Shown: positions 1 to 6,865 of the stretch, in pieces | How positions within the stretch are numbered: position 1 is the stretch's first letter | Layout: each line of letters starts with the position of its first letter | Assembly (NCBI RefSeq): GCF_029626265.1 | Contig: NZ_JARUBN010000006.1 | Coordinates: 1-23,108 of the forward strand | Source of the DNA: Micromonospora sp. WMMD1102 | GTDB taxonomy: Bacteria > Actinomycetota > Actinomycetes > Mycobacteriales > Micromonosporaceae | Direction of reading: 5' to 3' | Length of the DNA stretch: 23,108 nucleotides | The notes under the pieces: model-generated | The model's database searches: none | The model's input: only the letters and a program-made list of their open reading frames with translations | What the model was told of the DNA's origin: nothing | Translations under genes and position numbers: made by a program

Positions 1-1
1 C

Positions 2-2542
2 CGTTACACCCCGGACAACCCGCTGTCGCCGCTGTACCCGGACGTCGTCCAGGACGTGCCTCTGCGGATGACGCTGCCGTACGGCTACGCCCCGCCGACG
101 CCCCGGTTCGTGGTCTTCGCCGAGAGCTGGGACCCGGACTGGGACGCCTCCACCCGGGGCGCGACCGTCCGGGTGGAGGCGTACGGCCGGCTCCACCGGC
201 ACCAGGCCGTCGACACCCCGGTCGAGTCGGCGATGCGGCGGGCGCTGTCCGGGATCCTGCTTGGGACGACGGGCTCGCGGGCGGTCGGCTACTGGCCGGC
301 CGAGGACGCGGCCGACGCTACGCAGGTGGCGTCGGCGATGGACGACCGGCCCGGTCTGGTCACCGGCGCGTGGTCGCCGGCCGCCGCCAGCGACTGCCCC
401 GGGTCGGCGCCGCTGCCGACGCTGGCGGCGGGGACGCGGATCCAGGGCTACGTCAAGCCGTACGCCGGTACCGGGCACTGGTCGGTGGCGGCGGTCGTCA
501 AGGTGCCGTCGGCGCCGGCCAGCACGTCGCCGCTACTGAAGGCGACGTGCACCGGCACCGCGCCGTACTGGACGATCGAGCTGACGCCCGCGTCGCCGGA
601 CACGCTTCACATCCGGGCGCACCTGGACGGCGACACGTCGCTGCTCAATGACTCGGTCGCCGTGGTCGAGGCCGACGTGCACGGGCAGTGGATCCTCGTC
701 TACCTGCGGGTCACGCAGAACGGGTCGAACGTCGACTACACCGGCGGCTACGTCAGCGCCAACGCCGGCGTCAGCAAGTCCGGCACCCTGAACTCGCGGA
801 CGATCGGTGTGGTCCGGGAGGTCCGGGTCGACGGCACCACGTCCACCGACGGCATCGGTGTCGGGCATCTGCTGGCCGCCGCCGATTCGAACTTCAGCCC
901 GGGCGTCGTGGGGCTGATCGCGCTCGACGCCGGCTCCGGCGACCGGCCACTGAGCCGGGTCGGCGACCTCGCGGACATGGCCGGCATGCCGCTGATCACC
1001 TACGCCGACCTACTCGTTGAGGACCCGCCGATGGGGCCGCTGCTGCCGACCACGCTGGTCGCGGCGCTCGACGAGTGCGCGGCCACCGACCAGGGGCTGA
1101 TCCACGACGGCGGGCCGGCCGGCGAGCTGGTGATGGTGGCCCGGTCGTCGCGGTACAACGCCGACGTCCGGATGCCGATCGACGTGACCCGGCGCGAGCT
1201 GGGGCAGCCGTTCGGGCCGACGTACAACAGCCGCTCGCGGGTCACCGACCTGACGGTGGCCCGGGCCGGCGGGTCGTCGGCGCGGTACACCGACACGACG
1301 GTCCGGGGCGGCCGGGCGCAACAGGTGACGCTCAGCCTGTCCCGCGACCAGTGGCAGTACCCGATCGCCGGCTACCGGGTTGCCGAGTCGATCGCGCCGG
1401 GCCTCCAGTACCCGGCAGTGACCCTGAACCTTCGGCGCACGCCCGCGCTGGTCGAGCAGTGGCTGCGGTCCCGGATCGGCTCGCGGGTCACCGTCGAGAA
1501 CCTCTGGGACACGCACGGCCCGGCACCGGTGGACCAGGTCATCAAGGGCTACAGCGAGCGAATCAGCAAGACCCGCTGGGAGGTGACGCTGCACCTGACG
1601 CCTGCCGCACCGTACGACGTGGCGGTACTGGAGGCCACCGACGACACCGCGTTCCGCACCGACGCGGGCGGGACCACGCTGGCGGCGGCGGCCGGGTCGT
1701 CGGCGACACAGCTCCTGGCGGTGTCCGAGGGCGCGCTGCTGTCCACCAGCAGCGGCGACTTCCCGGTCGACGTGGACCTCGTGGGCGAACAGGTGACCAT
1801 CACGGCCGCGCCCACCAGCGCGTTCGCCGACCCGTTCTCCCGGACGGTCGGGTCCGGGTGGGGCACGCCCGGGCAGAGTGTCCCCGGCACTGCGTACACG
1901 GTGGTCGGCACGGCCAGCGACTACAACGTGGTGGGCGGCACGACCGGGCGGATCACGACGGCGGGCGTCAACACGCTCTACCTGGCGTACGCCGACATGG
2001 GCTCACCCGACGGCGAGGTGGATCTGCAGGTGGTGGTGCCGGTGCTGCCGACCGGTGCGGCGATCACGCCTCGGGCGGTAGGGCGGCTGACCGATGCCAG
2101 CAACTACCTGGAGGCGCAGGTCAGTATCGCCACCAGCGGCGCCGCGACCTTGCAGCTCTTCCGCCGGGTCGGGGGGTTGGGGTCGTCCATCGCCGACGCG
2201 GCAGCCGTCTCGGTCGGCACCCACTCGGCGGGTAACGCATGGCGGATCGTGCTCAACTTCATCGGCGAGGTGGTCCGGGCGCGGGCCTGGAACGCCACCA
2301 GCGGGACCGACCCCCGCCGCTGGCAGACCGTCGGATCCGACACCCTGGTGCCGCTGGGCACGAACATCGGCGCCTCGGTCCGCCGCGAGACCGGCAACAC
2401 CAACGGGTCCCAAAACATCGACTGGGACAACATCACCGCGCAGAACCCACAGGTGCTCGCCGTGACCCGGGGTGCGTACGGGCGGGCGCACGACGCGGGC
2501 ACCCCGATCAGGCTCTGGCGCGGCCGGGGCATCGCACTGTAG
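2..2542 (+). CDS. Phage minor tail protein, 5' end outside the window
   Basis: The reading frame is open from the first bases of the window, so the true start lies upstream; a GTG at 56 is in frame, but the residues before it (ending PDVVQDVPLRMTLPYG) read as normal coding. About 846 residues are visible. The middle contains a region beginning near GYWPAEDA that resembles a LamG/concanavalin-like insert, followed by Gly/Ser/Thr-rich beta-type sequence. The C-terminus (TRGAYGRAHDAGTPIRLW) is of the sort that closes actinophage tail proteins. It likely belongs to the tail tip or baseplate, acting outside the cell in receptor contact; that role is inferred from composition and from the lysis genes downstream. 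The next gene starts 11 bases after its stop. I cannot assign an exact tail protein family. Confidence 0.72.
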   Translation, partial: RYTPDNPLSPLYPDVVQDVPLRMTLPYGYAPPTPRFVVFAESWDPDWDASTRGATVRVEAYGRLHRHQAVDTPVESAMRRALSGILLGTTGSRAVGYWPAEDAADATQVASAMDDRPGLVTGAWSPAAASDCPGSAPLPTLAAGTRIQGYVKPYAGTGHWSVAAVVKVPSAPASTSPLLKATCTGTAPYWTIELTPASPDTLHIRAHLDGDTSLLNDSVAVVEADVHGQWILVYLRVTQNGSNVDYTGGYVSANAGVSKSGTLNSRTIGVVREVRVDGTTSTDGIGVGHLLAAADSNFSPGVVGLIALDAGSGDRPLSRVGDLADMAGMPLITYADLLVEDPPMGPLLPTTLVAALDECAATDQGLIHDGGPAGELVMVARSSRYNADVRMPIDVTRRELGQPFGPTYNSRSRVTDLTVARAGGSSARYTDTTVRGGRAQQVTLSLSRDQWQYPIAGYRVAESIAPGLQYPAVTLNLRRTPALVEQWLRSRIGSRVTVENLWDTHGPAPVDQVIKGYSERISKTRWEVTLHLTPAAPYDVAVLEATDDTAFRTDAGGTTLAAAAGSSATQLLAVSEGALLSTSSGDFPVDVDLVGEQVTITAAPTSAFADPFSRTVGSGWGTPGQSVPGTAYTVVGTASDYNVVGGTTGRITTAGVNTLYLAYADMGSPDGEVDLQVVVPVLPTGAAITPRAVGRLTDASNYLEAQVSIATSGAATLQLFRRVGGLGSSIADAAAVSVGTHSAGNAWRIVLNFIGEVVRARAWNATSGTDPRRWQTVGSDTLVPLGTNIGASVRRETGNTNGSQNIDWDNITAQNPQVLAVTRGAYGRAHDAGTPIRLWRGRGIAL

Positions 2543-2553
2543 AAGGAGGCGTC

Positions 2554-2988
2554 GTGCCGTTCGCTGGCTTACAGAAGGTGACCGCCAACCAGCTCAACGG
2601 GCTGATTACCGGCGTGTACTACGCGATCGGGTCGGCCGATCTTAACGGGGCGGCGACGAACGCGGACGTGCCGGGCGTGACCGTGGACGTCACCACGGCC
2701 ACGACCGGCGCCACGTACGCGGCGTTCTGCACCTGGGCGGTCGACCTGACCGGCAACGTCACCACGGAAGGGCTCGGCCGGCTGAGCGTGGACGGCAGCC
2801 TGCAATCCCCGCTGGTGCGGTGGGGGCAGGCCCTGACCACCGACCGGCTGATGCAGACGCAGACCTACTCCGGCCAGCTCGGCAGCCCGGACACCTACAC
2901 CTTCAAGATCGTGGCGTCGCCGCCTGCATCGCACACGATCCAGGGTGCGAACTCATCGATCCTGGTCCTGATCTTCGAGGCGGTGTAA
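2554..2988 (+). CDS. Small phage structural protein, hypothetical
   Basis: A 144-residue protein starting at GTG 2554. An AAGGAGG ribosome binding site at 2543-2549 lies 4 bases ahead, directly after the tail gene's stop. The sequence is rich in Thr, Ala, Gly and Val with alternating polar and hydrophobic residues (for example PGVTVDVTTATTGATYAAF), suggesting a beta-rich fold such as a tail-fibre head or receptor-binding module. There is no signal peptide or membrane segment. The frame is also open upstream to 2239, but that part overlaps the tail gene and lacks a binding site. It sits between tail and endolysin genes, so a virion role is likely. I do not recognise a family. Confidence 0.7.
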   Translation: MPFAGLQKVTANQLNGLITGVYYAIGSADLNGAATNADVPGVTVDVTTATTGATYAAFCTWAVDLTGNVTTEGLGRLSVDGSLQSPLVRWGQALTTDRLMQTQTYSGQLGSPDTYTFKIVASPPASHTIQGANSSILVLIFEAV

Positions 2989-2991
2989 CCG

Positions 2992-3930
2992 GTGACGATC
3001 GCCCCCGAGAACCTGAAGGCGGTCCGGCGGCTGCTGCTCGACCACCTGGACATCCGAGAGAACTCGAACGCGTACCCGACCGACCTGGACCCGAACGAGG
3101 TCGGGATCATCGGCGACCCGAACCACCGCGGCGGCTACCACTGCGGTCGGGACCGCGTCGATGACGACGACTACTCGGTGCGGGAGTCGTCCCGGGACCG
3201 GTCCGGGTTGACCGAGGCGGCGTCGGCGCTGGACATCGGCCAGTGGTCGACCACCGTGGCGGGCAAGCGGCACGACCTGCGCAGCATGTCGATCTGGCTG
3301 GTCGCTCAGTGCAAGGCCGGCGCGGCGGACACGCGGGACATCCGCGAGGTCATCTACTCGCCCGACGGTGACGTGGTGAAGCGCTGGGACCGGCTCGGGA
3401 AGCGGTCGTCCGGCGACAGCTCGCACCGCTGGCACACGCACATCTCGTACCACCGGGACGCGACCCGGGCGGGCCGGGACCTCACCGCGCTGTTCCGGCG
3501 GTACCTGACCACGATCGGCCTCGCGGCCGGAGAGGACGACGACATGTTCTGCCAGTACGGCCAGCGCGGGGCGGCGGTGAAGCTGCTCCAGTACCGGCTA
3601 CACAACCTCGGCCACTCGCCCGGCGACATCGACTCCACCTACGGGGACAAGACCGCCGTAGCGCTGGCCGCTGCGGTGCGTGCCTACAACGGGGCCGTGA
3701 CTGACGGCCGTACCTACGGGCCCGAGCAGATGATCTACCTGGACGTGATGTGGAGCCGCAAGTACGGCGGCGGTGGCCAGCCCGGACCGGCCGGCCCGCC
3801 CGGAGCCCCGGGCCCCGCCGGCCCGCCCGGACCGGCCGGGGACGTCACCGCCACGGTTGCCGGGGCGGTCGCCGAGATCGGCCGCCGGATCGTCGCCGGC
3901 GCCGCTTCAGAGAGCCAGGCCCGTGGGTGA
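2992..3930 (+). CDS. Endolysin-like zinc peptidase with PG-binding domain and collagen-like tail
   Basis: A 312-residue protein starting at GTG 2992, four bases after the previous stop. Residues 1-170 look like a metallopeptidase: H50 in GGYHCG, D81 in ALDIG and the H148-x-H150 pair in HTHIS follow the H...D...HxH zinc-ligand order of M15/VanY-type peptidases. This suggests cleavage of peptidoglycan peptides at the end of infection. Residues 186-258 (CQYGQRGAAVKLLQYRL onward) match a peptidoglycan-binding-domain-1 repeat. Residues 262-285 are eight uninterrupted Gly-X-Y triplets, a collagen-like rod, followed by a 27-residue tail. No signal peptide is present, as expected for a holin-dependent lysin. 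The stop overlaps the next start (GTGA). The exact cleavage specificity cannot be read from sequence, and a virion-associated peptidase is an alternative. Confidence 0.75.
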   Translation: MTIAPENLKAVRRLLLDHLDIRENSNAYPTDLDPNEVGIIGDPNHRGGYHCGRDRVDDDDYSVRESSRDRSGLTEAASALDIGQWSTTVAGKRHDLRSMSIWLVAQCKAGAADTRDIREVIYSPDGDVVKRWDRLGKRSSGDSSHRWHTHISYHRDATRAGRDLTALFRRYLTTIGLAAGEDDDMFCQYGQRGAAVKLLQYRLHNLGHSPGDIDSTYGDKTAVALAAAVRAYNGAVTDGRTYGPEQMIYLDVMWSRKYGGGGQPGPAGPPGAPGPAGPPGPAGDVTATVAGAVAEIGRRIVAGAASESQARG

Positions 3931-4193
3931 CGCTCGAGCAGCGGGTCCCCTTGCTGCGGGACCTCATCTGTCTACTGGCCGGGCTGGGCGGGTTCGGGCA
4001 CTCGGTGGTCACCGGGGCGGGGTGGCCGCCGCTGCTGGTGTCCGCCGCCCTGATGGCCGGGCCCGGGGTCGTGCAGCTCTGGCTGGCCGGGCGTACCCCG
4101 GGCGGTGGGCTGTCGTCGGTGCCGGTGCTGCCGGATCCGTCGCTGCCGTCGCCGTCGCCATCGCCCGCGCCCTCGGCGGGTGAGGGCGCGTGA
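3927..4193 (+). CDS. Small membrane protein of the lysis cassette
   Basis: An 88-residue protein whose GTG start overlaps the endolysin stop by four bases (GTGA), implying translational coupling. Two hydrophobic stretches (roughly residues 11-28 and 33-53) are followed by a Pro/Ser-rich C-terminus (PDPSLPSPSPSPAPS). Size, position and two membrane spans fit a holin or antiholin, but no specific family is recognisable. Its stop overlaps the next start in the same GTGA manner. Confidence 0.6.
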   Translation: MTLEQRVPLLRDLICLLAGLGGFGHSVVTGAGWPPLLVSAALMAGPGVVQLWLAGRTPGGGLSSVPVLPDPSLPSPSPSPAPSAGEGA

Positions 4194-4468
4194 GCCCGCA
4201 CCGTAGGCCGGTGCCGCTCTGGTACGCGCTGCTCGCCGTGCTCCTGTCGGTGCTGGCGGTGTCCGGCGCGACGCTGGCGTACACCGCGCACGTCCAGCGG
4301 GAGGCGGCGGCGGCCGACCGGGCTGCCGACCGGGAGGCGGACCAGCGCTGGTGCGAGCTGCTGACGGTGCTGGACGAGGCGTACGGCAGCACGCCGCCGC
4401 AGACGGAGCTGGGCCGGCGGGTCGCCGACGCGGTGCACCAGCTGCGGGTCGGCTTCAACTGCACCTGA
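4190..4468 (+). CDS. Single-pass membrane protein, possible lysis accessory protein
   Basis: A 92-residue protein starting at GTG 4190 and overlapping the preceding stop by four bases. A short basic N-terminus (SPHRRPVP) leads into one transmembrane helix (residues about 10-31), then an Ala/Arg/Asp-rich helical stretch (REAAAADRAADREAD) and a C-terminal domain with two cysteines. The layout (N-terminal anchor, helical external part) recalls phage spanin-like or accessory lysis proteins, but this is an analogy from topology only. It lies between a membrane protein and a holin-like gene. Confidence 0.55.
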   Translation: MSPHRRPVPLWYALLAVLLSVLAVSGATLAYTAHVQREAAAADRAADREADQRWCELLTVLDEAYGSTPPQTELGRRVADAVHQLRVGFNCT

Positions 4469-4531
4469 ACTTCCGGCCTGGCCATTCAGGTTTCGGGCCG
4501 CTTCCTTGAAATCGACCTGAGGAGGGTCACC

Positions 4532-4774
4532 ATGGGCACCACCTACGTACCTGCGTCGGCCAGCGCCGACGCGAAGAACCGCGCGTTCCGCACGTTCTGG
4601 CAGGGGCTGCTGGTCGACGTCGGCGCGGTGCTCGCCGCCGTCCTGGTCGTCGCGCTCGGGGACATCCAGTGGACGGAGACGTACTGGATCGGCGTCGCGT
4701 CGCTGGTCGGCAAGACGGTCATCACCGCCGTGGTGTCGTACGTGGCGCGGAAGACCGTGCCGCCGGCACCGTGA
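4532..4774 (+). CDS. Holin-like protein
   Basis: An 80-residue protein starting at ATG 4532 with AGGAGG at 4520-4525. A short hydrophilic N-terminus (DAKNRAFRTFWQG) precedes one long hydrophobic helix (LLVDVGAVLAAVLVVAL) and a second weaker one (YWIGVASLVGKTVITAVVSYVA), ending in a basic, proline-containing tail. Two helices, small size and position after an endolysin fit an actinophage class II-type holin, which would permeabilise the inner membrane. A 63-base gap with its own binding site separates it from the previous gene. Function is inferred from topology and context. Confidence 0.65.
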   Translation: MGTTYVPASASADAKNRAFRTFWQGLLVDVGAVLAAVLVVALGDIQWTETYWIGVASLVGKTVITAVVSYVARKTVPPAP

Positions 4775-4875
4775 TGTGTCGCCGCGAGCCGCCTCAGCGG
4801 ACGGCGCCGAACGTGCCGATCCCACCGCCGCGCGCTGAGCCGCCCCCGCCGCCTCCACCACCGCCGTCCGGCTGA
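4774..4875 (+). CDS. Possible 33-residue proline-rich peptide
   Basis: An ATG at 4774 overlaps the holin-like gene's stop in a TGATG arrangement, which would allow reinitiation. The peptide starts MCRREPPQRTAPNVPIPPP and ends in a run of nine prolines before SG. No separate ribosome binding site is visible. The Pro-rich composition could simply reflect GC-rich noncoding sequence, so this is a tentative call that rests on the coupled start. Confidence 0.3.
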   Translation: MCRREPPQRTAPNVPIPPPRAEPPPPPPPPPSG

Positions 4876-5100
4876 CCCCTGGGGTACGCTCCAGGCACTA
4901 CCGAGGCCCGGTGCAGCGAACGTAGCGGGGCCCTCGCATTGCCCAGGACTCCGAAAAATGAGGCCCCGCCGTGGACATGGGGCCGACGCGGCGCACCAGG
5001 GCGTAGCCACGTACGCCCGCGCCACCCGTACCGGCGGGGAACCCGGTGCCCCGCCGACGGGCTCAGGCTCGGCAACCCCCGCTGCGGGGTGATACGCAGC
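4876..5100. other. Gap after the lysis cassette with imperfect hairpins
   Basis: No convincing gene is seen here. The stretch contains an imperfect hairpin, CGGGGCC at 4926-4932 pairing with GGCCCCG at 4962-4968, with partly matching inner bases (CTCGCATT against AATGAG). A smaller CCTGG...CCAGG pair lies near 4879-4895. This could be a late-transcript 3' region or a structured RNA. No tRNA cloverleaf was recognised. Confidence 0.35.
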
Positions 5101-5144
5101 AAGCGGCCCCGGTCGGTCCCTTACGGGATCGGCCGGGGCCGCTT
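5101..5144. terminator. Strong bidirectional hairpin terminator
   Basis: AAGCGGCCCCGG on the left pairs with CCGGGGCCGCTT on the right; with two G-U pairs the stem extends to about 20 bp around a TTAC loop. It lies exactly between the rightward lysis genes and the leftward antitoxin-domain gene. There is no T-run on either side, so it would act as the stem-only type common in actinobacteria. Confidence 0.7.
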
Positions 5145-5158
5145 CGTCATGTCCGAGG

Positions 5159-5617
5159 TCAGGCCGTCCGGTCGTGCCGAGCGGCGATTTCCCAGAAGTC
5201 CACGCCGTTCACGATGGCCGACAGGTCCAGGTCACCGTGCTCGGTCAGCGGGTACCCGTCGAACTCCCGGTCGTGGGCGGGGCCGTAGAAGTCGTTGCCG
5301 CTGAGGCTGACGCTGTCCGGCAGCGCGTCGTTGATGGCGGCCCGGTAGTCGGCCGCGACCGCGTCCACGTCGTAGTCGCTGACGTGGTCGCCGAGAGCGA
5401 CTACGACGCTGTCCTCGACGGTGAGGTGGGAGCCATCGGCGTTGGCCCAGGTGCCGTACGAAGTGGTCGTCGTCATGGTCTGCTCCTTGATCGGGACGAT
5501 GCGGGCTGCGGGCTTGCCGTTGCGGGTGAGCACGATGTCGGCGCCCTGCTGGACGGCGGTTACAATGTCACCGAGCCGCTTTCGGGCGTCTTCGATGCCA
5601 ATCTCTCGGCTGCTCAT
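5159..5617 (-). CDS. Phd/YefM antitoxin-domain protein with unknown C-terminal domain; no toxin partner
   Basis: A 152-residue protein starting at ATG 5617. Residues 1-47 (IGIEDARKRLGDIVTAVQQG, then TRNGKPAARIVPI) match the N-terminal DNA-binding and dimer part of Phd/YefM antitoxins, which repress their own promoter. Residues 48-152 form an acidic soluble domain (GNDFYGP, EFDGYPL, DFWEIAARHD) of unknown function, in place of the usual short toxin-binding tail. Met48 is preceded by AAGGAG, so the second domain may also be made alone (about 105 residues). No toxin gene is found on either side: a terminator lies 14 bases downstream and another lies upstream. Two ACCTTAAGGT palindromes precede the gene. 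The Phd assignment is fairly secure; the biological role is open. Confidence 0.75.
   Translation of the reverse strand: MSSREIGIEDARKRLGDIVTAVQQGADIVLTRNGKPAARIVPIKEQTMTTTTSYGTWANADGSHLTVEDSVVVALGDHVSDYDVDAVAADYRAAINDALPDSVSLSGNDFYGPAHDREFDGYPLTEHGDLDLSAIVNGVDFWEIAARHDRTA
5474..5488 (-). promoter_or_regulatory. Internal ribosome binding site and start inside the antitoxin-domain gene
   Basis: On the minus strand AAGGAG (5488-5483) stands six bases before an in-frame ATG (5476-5474) coding Met48. This is a better site than the one ahead of the full-length start, where only AAGG about 11 bases upstream is seen. Translation from here would give MTTTTSYGTWANAD onward without the Phd domain. Confidence 0.5.
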
Positions 5618-5624
5618 GGCCTAA

Positions 5625-5674
5625 ACCTTAAGGTATCGGCGAGCGTGATCGCAAGAGGAACCTTAAGGTTCCTC
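5625..5674 (-). promoter_or_regulatory. Twin palindromic operators and probable promoter of the antitoxin-domain gene
   Basis: ACCTTAAGGT occurs at 5625-5634 and again inside a perfect 20-bp palindrome, GAGGAACCTTAAGGTTCCTC, at 5655-5674; the centres are 35 bases apart. On the minus strand TTGCGA, 18 bases, then TAAGGT forms a possible promoter whose -10 lies in the inner palindrome, placing the transcript start very near the ATG at 5617. Autorepression by the Phd domain is the natural inference. Confidence 0.6.
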
Positions 5675-5676
5675 GG

Positions 5677-5730
5677 ACCGACACGGCGGCCCGGTCCATC
5701 GAGGACCGGGCCGCTTCGTGCTGTGTCGGT
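5677..5730 (-). terminator. Long hairpin terminator of the small-gene operon
   Basis: A perfect 12-bp inner stem (GCGGCCCGGTCC at 5686-5697 with its complement at 5703-5714, five-base loop) sits inside an outer 8-bp stem (ACCGACAC 5677-5684 with GTGTCGGT 5723-5730). It follows the leftward operon ending at 5830 and would insulate the antitoxin-domain gene. It shares GGCCGCTTCGT-type sequence with the hairpin at 5101-5144. Confidence 0.6.
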
Positions 5731-5829
5731 GCCTTCCGATCCGGCCCGCCCCACCTGCCGTAGCCGTGGCCGGCGGCCGGAGGGTGGCCCGCCGACACCG
5801 GCAGCCTGCCCGGTCGTTGCCGCGACCGG

Positions 5830-6201
5830 CTACACCAGACTGCCGCGCTGTGGATAACTCCATGCCCTGTGGACAGCCGCCTGATCACGGGCCGATGTGG
5901 TAGGAGGCCGAGCGGCGGGCCGGGGCGTCGGCTTCCGGGCCGACCGGGGCACGGCGGGCCGGGCCTGGACCGGCGCCGGGGTGGCCAGCCGGCACAGCCC
6001 GGCGAGCTGCACGAACACCTCCCGCCGCTCGACTGCCTCGCCGTGGCCGTCGAGCACGTACCCGGACAGCCAGCACCAGCCGTGATACGTCGGCTTCCGA
6101 TCCACCCGCAGCACCCGGAACGTCAGCGCCCGGTCGCCGGAGAACTGGACCGACGCCCGCCGGTCGATCCGCAGCAGATCCCCCGGCCGGAGACCGGTCA
6201 C
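5830..6201 (-). CDS. Hypothetical protein, third gene of a small coupled operon
   Basis: A 123-residue protein starting at GTG 6201, overlapping the upstream stop by four bases (GTGA). The first 70 residues look like a compact soluble domain (GDRALTFRVLRVDRKPTYHGWCWLSGYVLD), and the rest is a basic Pro/Arg/Ala-rich tail ending in WSYPQRGSLV. No signal peptide or membrane segment is seen. The frame stays open further upstream to 6609, but that part reads as low-complexity Arg/Pro/Gly sequence antiparallel to another gene's coding frame, so the shorter start is preferred. I do not recognise a characterised family; the type seems to recur in actinobacterial mobile elements (from memory, unverified). 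Confidence 0.6.
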   Translation of the reverse strand: MTGLRPGDLLRIDRRASVQFSGDRALTFRVLRVDRKPTYHGWCWLSGYVLDGHGEAVERREVFVQLAGLCRLATPAPVQARPAVPRSARKPTPRPAARPPTTSARDQAAVHRAWSYPQRGSLV

Positions 6202-6494
6202 GGGACGTGCCGGGCCAGGACGTCCACCCGGGCCATCAGCTCGATGCACGCCGGGTGCGGCGCCACGCTGTCCCAGTGGCACGTCAGCGGGTCGTGGCCG
6301 CGCACCCACACCCAGAGCTGGCCGCCGTCCTCGCGGGTGATGCCCTTGTCGACGCGGACGATCCGAACGTCGACGTACCCTTCGACGTCGGCGCCCCGGT
6401 GGTAGTGCGACCACTCGCCCGCCTCCAGCCGTACCCGGGTGTCGACCGGCACGTCCGGGATCTGCGGCGGCGGGATGTGCGGCGGCCGGGTCAC
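6198..6494 (-). CDS. Hypothetical protein, second gene of a small coupled operon
   Basis: A 98-residue protein. The GTG at 6494 is chosen because it overlaps the preceding stop in a GTGA junction, matching the other junction in this operon; an in-frame GTG at 6536 has no ribosome binding site and would overlap by 46 bases. After a Pro/Ile-rich start (RPPHIPPPQIPDVP) comes a soluble domain with EGYVDVRIVRVD, QLWVWVRGHD and a C-terminal ELMARVDVLARHV helix. No catalytic motif is recognised. Confidence 0.6.
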   Translation of the reverse strand: MTRPPHIPPPQIPDVPVDTRVRLEAGEWSHYHRGADVEGYVDVRIVRVDKGITREDGGQLWVWVRGHDPLTCHWDSVAPHPACIELMARVDVLARHVP

Positions 6495-6640
6495 CGGCGT
6501 GGTCCGGGTACGCGCAACCACCGTCGGCCGTCCCACCGGTAGTCGCGGACCCGGCGGGGGAACTCCCGCCGCCAGGCCGTGCGCACGTCGTACAGGTAGG
6601 TTCGGGCACGCCGGGCTCGGCGTCGCAGGGTCGTCAGCAC
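6491..6640 (-). CDS. Small basic hypothetical protein, first gene of a coupled operon
   Basis: A 49-residue, very Arg-rich protein (TLRRRARRARTYLYDVRTAWRR cut short here by its Tyr-containing core) starting at GTG 6640 with GGAGG seven bases ahead. It contains RDYRWDGRRWLRVPG near the C-terminus. Its stop overlaps the next gene's start. The high positive charge suggests nucleic acid or membrane-surface contact, but no function can be assigned. Confidence 0.5.
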   Translation of the reverse strand: MLTTLRRRARRARTYLYDVRTAWRREFPRRVRDYRWDGRRWLRVPGPRR

Positions 6641-6865
6641 GCTGTCACCTCCGGGTACGCCACGGCGCCCCGGAGCACAGGTCACGGAGCGCCGCTCAAT
6701 GTGGGCGAATCGTTGGCGCCGGCCCGGGCGTGGCACGGGGGACCCGGCCCGGACCGGCCGGTCCGCAGGGTGTTCGCGTGCCAGCCGGGAGACTGGCAGA
6801 CCCTGCGTTCCACATGCCAGAGTGCGCCGTCCGTGACCGTGAGTGAATGTGCGCGGCGTGCGAGG
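6641..6865. other. Gap holding the small operon's promoter region; three TGCCAG half-sites
   Basis: No gene is supported. TGCCAG at 6779-6784, its complement CTGGCA at 6793-6798, and TGCCAG again at 6815-6820 form an inverted pair with 8-base spacing plus a third half-site. The neighbouring XRE regulator could bind here. No clear -10/-35 pair was found. Confidence 0.35.

Noticed and set aside
5159..5617. Complete toxin-antitoxin pair
   Set aside because: No toxin-like gene lies within the flanking terminators, and the second domain shows no Fic, RelE, PIN or YoeB motif.
6202..6609. N-terminal extension giving a 259-residue protein
   Set aside because: It is out of frame with the overlapping 98-residue gene, is Arg/Pro/Gly-rich, and the GTGA junction at 6198-6201 gives a better start.
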